Below are positions 40,445 to 51,677 of a DNA stretch of 64,000 bases, piece by piece. Below the pieces are notes generated by a model that saw only the letters and a program-made list of their open reading frames with translations, was not told where the DNA came from and did not search any database. Where the stretch lies: assembly GCA_051294375.1 (NCBI GenBank), contig CM119270.1, positions 8,853,213 to 8,917,212 on the forward strand, in the 5' to 3' direction. Position numbers and translations under genes: made by a program. The stretch's first letter is position 1, and the number at the start of each line of letters is the position of its first letter. Origin of the DNA: Paraspadella gotoi. Its lineage: Eukaryota > Chaetognatha.

Positions 40445-40760
40445 AACTCCGTTTTAGGAAAGACGAACGAAATCTATTGTAAAACAAAAATTGCGTTGAC
40501 GAGGAATCACAATTAACAACGACAGCGCCAACGGTGACGCAATTTTCTTCGGCGAATTTTTCGTGGGAGGCGTGTCGATCGACTCGGAACTGCTTTTAAA
40601 AGGTCTTTCGATAACAATCGATTGCGCTGAGCCTCGTTCTCGTTTCCCGGGGTCGTCGTACTTTTGAGGGCGACGAACCGTGGATCCGTCAAAGGAATCA
40701 ACGCCTCTTCTATTCGCTGTGACTTTGAACGATTAGTAGTGAGTAGAATTTGAATGAGAG
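40445..40760 (-). other. Coding-like GC-rich block, minus strand, gene not resolved
   Basis: Two minus-strand frames stay open here. One reads RRGVDSFDGSTVRRPQKYDD and PFKSSSESIDTPPTKNSPKK and continues to a TAA near 40445. The other reads RIEEALIPLTDPRFVALKST and ends RWRCRC. Composition and length fit a terminal exon with acceptor near AAAGTCACAG (about 40726), but neither frame has an upstream partner exon I can identify. One frame may be real and the other a shadow. Confidence 0.3.
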
Positions 40761-40929
40761 GTGAGGCGAGGAGAAAGGAATGGTTCATGTGGGAGCGTAT
40801 AATTCGGAAAAGATGATCAATATTAATGAAAATAGTAAAATAATTTTTGGGGGCTTTTTTAAAATATACATTCTTCATCTTAAAAATTGAGAAACTTTTT
40901 TTTTTTTGAGCTTTCAATTTGGACCAAAG

Positions 40930-42785
40930 ATGTCGCGCGGTTCCGCCTTTTCTCCGGTTGACGCCAAGCCGGACTCCTCCGCCGACGCATTTCTTTCCAG
41001 GTGCGTTAATGTCTTCGTTGAAGTAGTTGTTTCCGTTGTTGACAAATGCATCTTTAATGCGGTCATCAAGGATACTTCCATGAATAATTTTATCATTATC
41101 TATTTATCTATTTATCTATCTTACAGATTCCTATTCTTAATTTTAGTTTTTTACGCTATTTTTCCCAATTTTTTCCTCTTTTGTTTTTGTTTTTTTAATT
41201 TCGCTTTGCAAAAATCAACGTTAGACTCTAACTTAGAGTGAATTCATTTAAAACTGATTTATATGTTTGTCACTTCTGGTTCTAACTTTAACAAAACTAA
41301 ATCCATCTATGACTATGTACTTTTTTCTTTTGAATTATACTAGAAGAGAAAAAAGATTCTTTCGTTCAAAAACGATGTTTTATTAAATCCGTACATGCTT
41401 AGACTTTGAAATTACAAGACTTCATCAGCGCTTTGAAAGGTTGTGAAAAGAGAATTTTACTAAAATCGATTAGATTTATGATTTAAGCCAAACTACTGTA
41501 ATTTATCTCCCTTGATATCGCGAGACTGTCTTTTTTTATATATATATATATTTAAAACTCCCATCAAATATCATCTTCGCCCGCAAAACATTACAAACAA
41601 ACAAACAACAACATGAACCTTCCTTCAGGATTCGACTTCGCGAGTCTCACCATCCCTCATCGCCGCGGGAAATTCACCAAAGATCAGTGAACGCGGGGTG
41701 AGGAGTTGTGAAATGAAGTTAAGGAATTACAATTGAAAAGAGACTTGTCAGCTCTGTCGGATCGGAGAGAAATTGTGAACATAAACGGAACAACCGATGT
41801 TATTTCATTTCCAGTTTTCATGCTCCCGTTTTTGGTCAAACGCTCCGCGGGGCATCGGAGGAGCAAGATCGCCCCTTTTTGCGGCAAATGTCCTCCGTGC
41901 CACAATCGACCTCAACTCACAATCCTTCATCTCTGGAGCATCAGGACGGCCCAACGCGTCGCATCTCCTTAGATCCACAGCATCCGTTCTTACGACAACG
42001 ATCCGACGAACACGTGGCAGGGAACTGGCGTTCCACCTCGCGGCAGATACCTGACGAGTCGCTTCAATCTGTTCCGGTTTTTCAGAACGTTTCCTTCCCC
42101 GACGTCGAACACCTCATCAAAGAAGAGGAATTACCCCAAATGTTTCGTCAGATTTCCAATGAATCTTCAAGTCTTCGACGAACCTCTCTGCTGCAGCACG
42201 GACCGCTGCTGCAGCGGAGCAACGCCGAAGATCAAAACTCGGAAACGCTGGATTCGCCGCTCTCCCCTGACGCGTTTCTTAGAATGTCAACGACGCAGCA
42301 GACGGCGATGATCAGGCAACCCTCGGAGGAGCCTCTCGCACACGAGGGCTTTAGATGGTCATCTTTGCGGAGAGAATCTTCAACAATGCGGCAATCTTCT
42401 GAAGAGCCGTTTGGCTCGACGAGTGTTCAGTCCCAACGACATCTCGTTTCCAGGGAACGGTCTGTGGAAACTACTTCAGCGGCCGGAGGGATTTCGGAAC
42501 TGAGGCAAGAAGTGCTGCAGCAGCAGATCCTACAAGAACCCTTGCAGCTTGGATCTTTGGAGGATCCCTCCGAGGAAGAAGCATTTCCATGGAAACGGAG
42601 TTTGATTCAGAGTAGGTCGGTAATCGAAGTGGAAAACGATGATCCACAGCAGCAGCCTTACTCCATGGCTAAGAAAGACGTCGATTTGCAGCAACCAGTT
42701 TTACGGCAGATATCCGAAGTGACTCAGCAAATTGCAGATTTTCCGTCGGGGATCGACTCGGAATCATCGTGAGTTAAAGTGTTTT
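40930..42785 (+). CDS. Unidentified protein with repeated R-Q-x-S-x-E motifs
   Basis: Exons 40930-41000 (ATG at 40930), 41629-41697 and 41815-42768 join in phase 2 at each boundary, giving at least 365 residues. The large third exon is hydrophilic, Gln/Ser/Glu-rich and built around recurring short motifs: FLRQMSS, RRISLDP, FLRQRSDEH, SRQIPDESL, FRQISNESS, LRRTSLL, IRQPSEEPL, LRRESST, MRQSSEEPF, LRQISEV. Most fit the R-x-x-S consensus of basophilic kinases (PKA, CaMK, AKT types). It is predicted disordered, with no domain recognised. The donor at 42768 is followed by an acceptor at 43071, but that join quickly reaches a stop (ending NVMNMT). An open frame in the next exon (SERYEYDMMICPLSMSPEF) is one base out of phase, so the 3' end is unresolved. 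Confidence 0.6.
41385..41450 (-). repeat. Relic resembling the terminal repeat of a Penelope-like element
   Basis: The minus strand reads GCTGATGAAGTCTTGTAATT, then CAAAGTCTAAGCATGTACGG. The layout is that of the hammerhead-like block at 28.64 kb (CTGATGA ... ACATGTCC), with the catalytic GAAAC lost. It is intronic in the 40.9-kb gene. Confidence 0.3.
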
Positions 42786-43071
42786 TACTTGTCTTGTTAT
42801 AATAATTAATTCAAAGCATAAATCATTTTTTAAAAAATTTTTAAAAAATTTAAAAAAAATACAAAAAAAAAAAGAAATTCAAAGAATAAAAAGATAATAA
42901 AATATCTGGAAAACAGAGAAAAAATGACGTTCAATGAAGTTTTAGGAAAATAAAAGGAAAGCTGGTTATGACTAAACATCTCTCAAGCTTTCGTACTTAT
43001 ATTTTAATCGCCCCGCTTCCCGATTTCTTGGAAATTTTGTACCCTAATTGCGTTCGCTCTTTAAATTTCAG

Positions 43072-43449
43072 TCTGAACGTTATGAATATGACATGATGAT
43101 TTGCCCTTTGTCCATGAGTCCTGAATTTACCCACGATGCTGAGTTACATCCCGAGAAAAAAAACGCGTTATTCGATTACATCCTCGATCCCGCGTACCCA
43201 GGCCGCGATCGAGAGAGGGCGCGGGGAGGTTGTGTGTTTTAACTCCGAATGATTTGTAGAATTCTTTTTTTCAAAACTTTTCTCTTTATTTTTTTGGCCC
43301 AAAATATCGGCTTCGTAGTTTTTTTCTGTTTCTCTAGATTTAAGACGCGAGCGAAAAAGAATCTAAAATCCTCGCGGCATAAATTTCGCGGCATCGACGA
43401 TCTTTATTTCGATTTTTACGGTATCGTACTGCATCGAAAAAATGATTAA
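43072..43449 (+). CDS. Possible 3' exons of the 40.9-kb gene
   Basis: Block 43072 to about 43236 reads MMICPLSMSPEFTHDAELHP and then FDYILDPAYP. A second block from 43339 (acceptor TCTCTAG) reads FKTRAKKNLKSSRHKFRGID and FDFYGIVLHRKN before TAA. Both look coding by composition and carry acceptors, but the phases do not connect cleanly to each other or to the exon ending at 42768. Either base errors or missed alternative sites intervene. Confidence 0.3.
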
Positions 43450-43710
43450 TTCCGAAGTAAACGATTCAATACATTTTTTAAATAAATTTATTTGCAACAG
43501 AAAAATCAATCAAATAATCAGCTAATCCCATTTGTAAATATTAGTGATAACTTTCTTTTCGTAAAAATAAAGAAGGAGACCACATGAATTATTTCCCAGA
43601 AAACAATCGAACTCTTTCGAACAATCAAATTCAAAACGCAGTTCGGTCTCATCTGTTCAAGAAATAACTGGATGAAATATTTCTTCACCATGCAGACAAA
43701 GAAAAAGAGA

Positions 43711-44610
43711 NNNNNNNNNNTTTTTTTTTAAAAAGCGCTTTTATTCGAATGCAACATGGTTGATTCAGTACAATCATCAATAAAACACAAAACACTATGC
43801 AAATAAAAAAAATAAATAACAATAAACAATTAGGACAGTATTTCTTAAACAGTAAATATTGGTGAAAAACGTCTTTATACGGTTATTAAAAAGAGTAGTT
43901 AATTCATTGTATCCAAAACAATTACGCAAATCACGAATGCTTTNNNNNNNNNNNNNNNNNNNNNNNNNNNNNNNNNNNNNNNNNNNNNNNNNNNNNNNNN
44001 NNNNNNNNNNNNNNNNNNNNNNNNNNNNNNNNNNNNNNNNNNNNNNNNNNNNNNNNNNNNNNNNNNNNNNNNNNNNNNNNNNNNNNNNNNNNNNNNNNNN
44101 NNNNNNNNNNNNNNNNNNNNNNNNNNNNNNNNNNNNNNNNNNNNNNNNNNNNNNNNNNGTCCAAAAATCGACTTTAGAGTTCAACATCGCTTTTCTTCTT
44201 AAGCCTGCTTTTTTTTTCGAAATCTTTTCGAATGTCTAAGCTTAACCTTGACGTGTGATTAAAGGCAAACCAAGGTTCACTTTGGACTCTGACATGTTGG
44301 CCACTGACCATGAGTTTTGATTTCAGGTCTATCCGTTCTTCTTCTAAATAGTTGGCACAAATCGATCTTGCTCTGTCATATTACTCAGCTNNNNNNNNNN
44401 NNNNNNNNNNNNNNNNNNNNNNNNNNNNNNNNNNNNNNNNNNNNNNNNNNNNNNNNNNNNNNNNNNNNNNNNNNNNNNNNNNNNNNNNNNNNNNNNNNNN
44501 NNNNNNNNNNNNNNNNNNNNNNNNNNNNNNNNNNNNNNNNNNNNNNNNNNNNNNNNNNNNNNNNNNNNNNNNNNNNNNNNNNNNNNNNNNNNNNNNNNNN
44601 NNNNNNNNNN
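43711..44610. other. Gap-rich interval (10, 215 and 220 N) with a LINE 3' fragment
   Basis: N runs at 43711-43720, 43944-44158 and 44391-44610 leave only about 450 readable bases. 43735-43925 resembles the 3' region of the LINE at 27.7-28.1 kb (ATTCGAATGCAACATGGTTG; GTATCCAAAAC). The rest shows no recognisable feature. Missing 5' exons of SARM1 could lie in the gaps. Confidence 0.7.
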
Positions 44611-44975
44611 TCTCGCCGTTGGCAAAATCCGTTTCTCTCCAATCAAGGAAACTCGACTCTCGAGTCAACGAACTCCATTAGACGAAATTGCGGGGAAAAA
44701 AACAAGGAGAAAATTGGCTTTCCGATTTCCGAAATTATTTTTGTTGTCAATAACCTTTTTTTCGAAGGTTAATAAAGCCAACCAAAAATATTATATCTTT
44801 CACATAATTGTTTAAAAAATAATTAAATTAGAGAGGTATTTAGAAAAAAAATTGATAATAGTTTTTCATTTTTTTACCTTTTGTGAATTCTTTTCTTTAC
44901 TGCAGCGACGATTTCAACGAATTAATTTAAACTGCTCACGATCAACAACAACAACAACAACAAACAACCCCGACG

Positions 44976-47900
44976 ATGCGCGCGACTCTTCCCTCATTTC
45001 CTCGCCTATTGCTCGTCCTCCTCATCTCTTTTCCTCCTCGCGCCTTCGGGGTTCATCCGCCGATTGTCCTCGGTCAGTGGCGGGCGGGCACCGCAACTCG
45101 ACGTCGGCGCCGGATCCAACGCCGGCGCCATGACCGCCATTCCCATCACCATAAACAGTCGGGCGACGTCGCGTAGTTCGTTCGGAGAGCGTCGGCGCGT
45201 CCGGCGCTGGCATCGCTCTGGTTCCGGCGCCGTGGAATCGAAGGAAGAGTTGGTGGCGCGATTTTCGCGTCCAATTCTGTCGCGGCGTGTCGGCGTTGCG
45301 CAGCGGCACTTATCGAGAACAGAGACAGGTGGGTCATCTTCCTCGTGGTCTTCTTGAAGACAAGTTGCAATTGCATCGCGGACTCATCCACCGCTCTCGA
45401 CGGTATGTCCGGGGTACAAACCGTTTTTCATTTGCTTCGGTCCGATGGATGAGTGATAATCCATTACCTCGAACGGTTGAGAAGACCGGTTCCTTCGACA
45501 GAAGATACGATCCCCGCTGCAGACAAATTATTGGATTAAAGTAGCTATTTTAAACTGTTATCGATGCTGATTTGGCATTAAAGATTTCAAACCCTTCAAG
45601 GCCCTCTGGGACATGCATGACGCCCTCCGCCGGGGATGGGCCACGCCCCTTCACGGCCGCGAGGTGGCCACTTCCGTGGGCGATGCGCTGCGAGACTCGG
45701 GAGGACTTGAGATCCTCGTGGGTCGCGTGGAGGCGGCGTCGGGGGCGTCGTCTGAGATGCGCCTCGACGCGGCGAGAGTTTTGGAGGCGGCGATGACGGC
45801 GGCGAATCGGGAATTCGTCGTCAACAGTCCCAAGATGAACGCCGTCGTCTCCTTCGCCGTTGCCAAGGTAACGATTATTTAATTTTTTTCGATAACACTC
45901 CTAACAATAATTATTCATTCTTTCTTTTTTTTTCGGACGGACTTAGAACCATTAACTTAATGATGTAGTTGTGACATGATTTCTATTCAACTATCTTTTG
46001 ATATATTAATATGATTTGTCTCGATTAATATAATAGAGTTAATCCTTGTAACACAATTAATTATTATTTTTCAGACGGACTCTTCCGTCGACGCTCCGCT
46101 CTCCCGCGTCGCCACCGGACTCCTCGGACACCTGTTCAAACACAGCGAGGACACCTGTCACGCCGTCATCAAACGCGGCGCCCTGGACGCCGTGGTGCGG
46201 AGGTGCGCCGCTGCGGACAAGGGCGTCTTGCGACAGTGCGCTGTCGCCTTTGCCAATTTGGCGATGTACGGTGGAGAGGAGAGTCAACAGGCAAGTTAGA
46301 GGAGATTGATCACTTTTGTTGTTTTGCTGTTGTAGCTGATAATTACTATATCCTTTTAGAAGGTGCTTTATTGTTTGTTCATTAAGCTTTACACAATTAA
46401 AAAAAAATATTAAATGAAATTGAAGGACATTTAAACCCCCTCTGACTTCCTCATTCTTTTCCAGGCTATGGTGCGCAAAAACGTACCCGAGTGGTTGTTC
46501 CATCTGGCTTTTTCCACGGACGACGTGACCCGCTACTACGCCTGTCTGGCAATCTGCGCGTTGGTTGCCAACAAGGAGTTCGAAGCGGCGGTGGCCAAGT
46601 CTGGGACGCTGAGGTGAGTACAATATTTAATTAATTTTTAGATCGATATCAATCTTAATACCCTACCAACTTATCATCCCAGGCTTGGTGGACCCTTTCA
46701 TCGAATCACACGATCCGGCCGAATCGCCGTGGCCGACGTGAGCCAGATTCACGGCCAATCCGAGGCCTGGCTCAAGCGCCTGCTTCCCGTATTGGAGTCG
46801 ACCAACAGAGAGGCCCAATCGTTGGCGGCCTTTCACTTCGCAATGGAGGCCAACATCAAGGTTGAGGGAATTAATTTGGTTTGGGATGAAACATGAAAAT
46901 CGTTCTTGCTTCTTTCTCCTCCTTTTCTAATCTGTTCATTCACTTTTTTTTCTGCTCTTCTTTTTTATTCCTTTCTATTCTCTTCTCTCTCTCTTCTTCT
47001 CTCTTTCTTGTCTCTTTCTTTCTTCTCTTCCTCTCTTCTCTTCTCTTCTCTTCTCTTCTCCTTTCTCTCTTTCTTATCTTCCAATCACTCTTTCTCTGCC
47101 AGGGCGCCGCGGACGGATCCCCTCAAGCGCCTCGGGGCCGTCGACGCCCTCAAGCGGGTCGCGTCCTGCCCCAACGACGCCGCATCAAAACTCGCCGCTA
47201 AGGCTCTGCGGGCGTTGGGTAGGACGTGCCGCATCGGCTGCCGCAGCAGGTAGGATCAGAAAGTACTTAGGTGAGGATAAGTTAGTGTTTGGATGAGGCA
47301 ATGCGTGAGTCATAAGTACATTGTATGATTGTACAAAGTAGAGAGACCAGACTTCTACAAAAAGAGAATTGCTTGTGGAACGAGACGAAATAAAGCTGCT
47401 GTCCAAAAGCGCCCGCCTCAACTCCATCCCACCTTCAATGATCACAGTCCACTTTGGTCCTCGGGCGACGTCCGCTTACTGGGTGGAGAACGTCATAGAT
47501 TTTCCGACTACGCGGCGACCTTCGCCGAATGCAAAGTGACGGCGACCTCTTGTTGCAGATGACGGAAGAGCAGTTGTTGGAGGTGAATCATCAATCAATC
47601 GATGACTCGATAAATCCAATTAATCACTGATAAATCAAGAATAAATAAATACATTAATTAATCTTTTTGTAAAATTTATGTATTCGGGCATGGCATAAGT
47701 TCACCCCGCCTATAAGCATGACAACTTCAATCTTAAACCGGTCGCTCATTGAGTATATAATGCCATCAGCTCATTACCACGTACCGGGTTCAATCCTAGC
47801 CCGGTACCTACCCTGCGGAAAGCGATGAGGACGGCCGTAAACCGCCTTGGGGGCGTGGAAAACCCCGATCTGTGTTCCAAGCCCAGAACCCGTTCCATGG

Positions 47901-48998
47901 CTGCTAGAGGGGTTAAAGAAGTTGCGGATAGTAATCTTCTGCCCACTTAGCGCCTTATCCACATTTATCAATCAGTAAGTTAACCAATCAATCTTCCCAT
48001 AAAAGAATAAAAAATTAAGCGTCTCCAGGATATCGGGATGACGACGGGCCTCCACCGACGACGCTTCGCCCGCCACTTGACCAAACTGAAGACGACCTCG
48101 GATTATTCCTCCTGCGATACTCGCGCCTCGACGACTGGCTCCTGCGAGTGGGGGCGCACCTCACCCGCTACACTTACGCCCTCACCCGATGCGGGATCTT
48201 GCGTTCGGATCTCAGCTGGATCACCGACGACCAGCTGCGCGAGGATGTGGGGATCGAGAACGGGATTCACAGGAAGATGATTTTGCAGGTAGATCAAACA
48301 AAATGTTTATTTGTTGTTAATCACAAATTGTTTTTTTTGTCTGACAATATGATACTTCACAACTGTTAGTCTGCAGCTTTTTCCAAAGAAATCATTTAAA
48401 AATAAATACTACCTAAATTTATTTAGGAAGAATAAATTTATAAATTCAATAAGGAGAATTTAGAAAAAAATTGTTAATAATATAAAAATTCTAGCTAAAT
48501 AAATGTAAAAAAGGAAATTATAATAAATTTGTATGTTGTTGCATCTGTTTGACCGAAACGGTCCTGGATTTTTATTTAAGGAAAATTTTTATGAGTGATG
48601 AGTAAATAAATTCGATCAAAGTTCGCCTTTTTCTTTTGTCCTGCTATTACGCCTTAGCTTTGATATTCTCGTTTGCGGCCTGACCACGTTACCAAACTGA
48701 TCGATTGACCAACTAAATTTTCTCTCCAGGCCATCGAGGAAGAACGCCACCAAGAGTTGGCCATCGGCGGCGACGGGGACTCCGACGCTCCAGTCAAATT
48801 CAACAAAAGCATCGATGTCTTCATCAGCTACCGTCGCTCCAACGGGTCCCAATTAGCGTCGCTCCTCAAGGTGGAGCGAGTCCTTTGTTTACTTGCCTGG
48901 TCTCTCTTTTTACTTGACATTTTGTAGATATGCAATTTCTCAGATTTCTTTTAATGATGAAAAAAAAGTAAAAATTCGATTTTTTCAACAAATTGTTT

Positions 48999-49036
<38 letters not shown>

Positions 49037-50632
49037 TCTTCCTCTCTCTCTCTCATCTCTTTCTCTCTCTCTCTCTCTCTCTCATCTTCCACCTCTCGCC
49101 ACCCTCTAGGTCCCATCTTCAACTGAGAAATTTTGTTGTCTTCATCGACATCGAAAAGTTGGAGGCGGGAAAGTTCGATGAGAATCTTCTCAACTCAGTA
49201 AGAAGCGCCAAGCATTTTCTGCTCGTGCTTACCCCCAACGCGTTAGACAGGTAAACAACAAGAACGGAAAAATAATGGAAAGAAATAAAAAGTAAAAAGT
49301 ACTAAGATATAAAAAGATTGCGAGTAATTCATGCTCGGGAATTCAGGAGAGAATTTATAGCAGAGAAATAAATTTGAATTTCATCCTTTAATTAGATTGT
49401 TCGCTCCACTTTCATGATAAATTGCGAAAGATCATCCAAATCATCAATATAACTTGATAAAGAAAATTAAACATATATACGGTATCGTTGTATACGTATC
49501 TATGCTGGCACGATACATCTAGGTTTTTATATTAAGTATAATAATTGTGCTTACGTAGAAAAGTGAAGCGAGTTAAGAAAACAATTCAAATCGAAGAACT
49601 TCCTCCTCGTAGGTCGTCGGCGATGAAGACCAAAAACGGATTGGGTTCACTAAGAGATCAGACGACGGGCTGACTCAGGATGCAATATCATTCCCATCAC
49701 GACGCTTCGCTTGGCCGCAGCCGGAGCTCATTGCCTGAGGAATTGAGAAAGGTCTGCTTCTACAACGGTCAAGTGGATTCACGAACTATCAGGTGACAGA
49801 GTCTTGCATCACAATTGAGGATCGTTTCAACTGCAATAAATATGAAATAAATAATGAAATAAATTGAATATGATAATATAAATAAATAATAATAAATATA
49901 ATATAAATAAATTAAAAAAAATATAAATAATACATAAGTCTGATAAATAAATAATAAAAATAAAAAAAAAATAAATAAAAGTAAATAATAAATATAGAAT
50001 AAATTCTGAAAAAACAAACATTTTTTTTAATATAATAAACATTCGTGCGTAATTAAAGTAATTTCATACCCCTCTCTTCAATATTTTGTTCATCCATCGA
50101 AGGACGCGTGCATCGCGAGATAATTCGCTTCACACAAGGGCGACACGACGGCGTCTTCGTCGTTGGGGGCGTCGTCAATTACGCGTCGTCATTGGCGCCG
50201 CGTCAGGGAGGAACCTCGTTGGCTTCGGGGTCGGAATACCAAGCAGGTGGAAAGTCTTCTCTTAATTCTTTCTTTTCTTATTTTTATTTTTCCATACTTC
50301 AAAAATGATAAAATACGTTTCAGCAAAATTGTATTTTTGTAAATTATCACGACTCGGACCGCAGACAGCATGTCTTTGACATTTTTTTTCCACTACAACA
50401 TTCATTCATTTATATATTTACTGTACATTTGTTTTCATTCTTTTCCCTCATTCTCACGCAACACTTCTTTCCCCTTCATTCCGTCTTCATTACATTTCAT
50501 TACCCAACCACAACAGGAAGTCTGAAGGACTCTCGCTCCAAATGGTCGTCGACGGACGCGGATCTTCACGACGACGACGCTTCCATTCGGTCGCACATCA
50601 ACGGCGACGCTCTCATGACGATTTCGAGACGT

Positions 50633-50667
<35 letters not shown>

Positions 50668-50695
50668 AGAAGACGACGACGAATCTCTAAAATAA
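44976..50695 (+). CDS. SARM1: SARM1: ARM-SAM-SAM-TIR NAD+ hydrolase / TIR adaptor, with apparent frameshifts
   Basis: Executor of axon degeneration and innate signalling; the TIR domain cleaves NAD+. Exons: about 44976-45329 (N-terminus uncertain), 45584-45867, 46075-46290, 46465-46613, 46683-46860, about 47101-47224, about 47464-47580, 48029-48287, 48730-48870, 49111-49250, 49612 to about 49790, 50103-50245, 50517-50695. ARM repeats include [20 protein letters not shown] and [23 protein letters not shown]1 has [28 protein letters not shown]2 has [23 protein letters not shown] has [20 protein letters not shown] and [20 protein letters not shown], containing the catalytic Glu region. The C-tail is long and Asp-rich ([20 protein letters not shown]). 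The intron after 46290 starts GC rather than GT. Single-base shifts occur near 46.69, 46.73, 47.11, 47.51, 47.54, 48.13, 49.11 and 49.62-49.77 kb. Sequence error is likelier than decay because splice sites and flanking residues are intact. Confidence 0.9.
46291..46464 (+). other. GC-AG intron in SARM1
   Basis: The exon ends GAGAGTCAACAG and the intron begins GCAAGTTAG; the acceptor is TTTTCCAG before GCTATGGTGCGC. The join is phase 0 and restores the ARM-repeat alignment. No GT donor nearby keeps the frame. Confidence 0.75.
47690..47965 (+). repeat. tRNA-derived SINE in a SARM1 intron
   Basis: A tRNA-like head (GGTCGCTCATTGAGTATATA through CGTACC) carries the B box GGGTTCAATCCT. A GC-rich body follows (GAGGACGGCCGTAAACCGCC; CCGATCTGTGTTCCAAGCCC), ending near CTTATCCACATT. 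It is the most complete of the four B-box elements in the window. Confidence 0.6.
49000..49084. repeat. (CT)n microsatellite before a SARM1 acceptor
   Basis: CT tract with ATCT interruptions in the 240-bp intron between the two TIR exons. Confidence 0.9.
49830..50000. repeat. AAAT-rich degenerate repeat
   Basis: About 170 bp composed almost entirely of AATA/AAAT units in a SARM1 intron. Confidence 0.8.
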
Positions 50696-50788
50696 TTTCG
50701 AGAAGATCAATATTTTTTTTTCTCTTTTCCATCTCTTGCTTTTTCTGTACAACGACACAACAACGACAACAACAACGCGACAACCACG

Positions 50789-50794
50789 AAATAA
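50789..50794 (+). terminator. SARM1 polyadenylation signal AATAAA
   Basis: A canonical AATAAA hexamer a little under 100 bp after the SARM1 stop codon, followed by an AT-rich region. It is the first such hexamer after the stop. Confidence 0.5.
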
Positions 50795-51520
50795 AAGAGA
50801 ACGAAAGACCATCAAAAATACTCAATCATTATTTATTTCTTTACGTAAATTAACAAAAAAATGATAGCGAATTCGTGTTCTGAAAAGGTTTTCTCTTCGC
50901 GTTCCCGGGCGAGAGGAAATTTTTTTTTTTTTATTGCAAAAATAAGATTTTTAAAATAAGTTGAAAGGAGAGAAAGTAAGTACCCTGATGTAAACTAATA
51001 GTGAGTTACTTATTTAAAAAAACTCGTCAAATAGGAGATTTTTTCTTTTGTTAGCTAGACGAGAATCGAATATAAAAGAGTTATTTTATTTCGTCGCATA
51101 AGAAACGACGCAAAAAAAACCACAGCATTTTCAATGACGCTACACAAATACATAAAATACACAAATACATAAAAAGAAGCAAAAATCAAACCTTTTAAAC
51201 GCACAGAAACGAAGGGACAAAGAAGAAACCTTTTTGGTTCTCATAATGGAAATGCTTATATAATTGTTTTGCCATTTTTTTTTTTTTTTTAGCAAAAACG
51301 TCAATTTTGTTGTTGTTGATTAGTTATTGCTAATTTTATTCGCGAATAAAAACGCTAGCTTTTTTATTTAGCGTCTTTTAAAAGTTTCGTTTTAGAGTAA
51401 ATGTATTACGTTTAAAACAGTAAATGTAAATCGTAATTATATATGTTTTGCAACTCTAAAACTGAGTTGACAAAGATGAAAAGCATTGATAGACGACTTA
51501 CCAATAGACGAAACTATGAT

Positions 51521-51522
<2 letters not shown>

Positions 51523-51596
<74 letters not shown>
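51523..51596. repeat. (GA)n microsatellite upstream of IMPDH exon 2
   Basis: About 74 bp of GA. Together with the gapped GA tract at 32739-32768 it brackets the 18.9 kb between IMPDH exons 1 and 2. Confidence 0.95.
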
Positions 51597-51599
<3 letters not shown>

Positions 51600-51677
51600 G
51601 AGCAATGACAGCGTCAAAATGTTGCAATTTTGTTCTCATTTGTTTCTCCTTTGTCTTCATCTGCCATTTCGTTTCAG

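Larger units (their letters stand above)
50696..51677. other. Interval between SARM1 and IMPDH exon 2
   Basis: Contains the SARM1 3' end (an AATAAA at about 50789-50794, a little under 100 bp after the stop, is a good polyadenylation signal), AT-rich sequence, and a (GA)n tract at 51523-51596 just upstream of IMPDH exon 2. An ATG frame at 51605 (MTASKCCNFVLICFSFVFIC) runs into exon 2 in the wrong frame and is probably chance. Confidence 0.6.

Noticed and set aside
40906-41096. Minus-strand exon opposite the start of the 40.9-kb gene (ERNASAEESGLASTGEKAEP)
   Set aside because: The plus-strand frame has an ATG, a donor and two phase-matched downstream exons. The minus frame has no partner.
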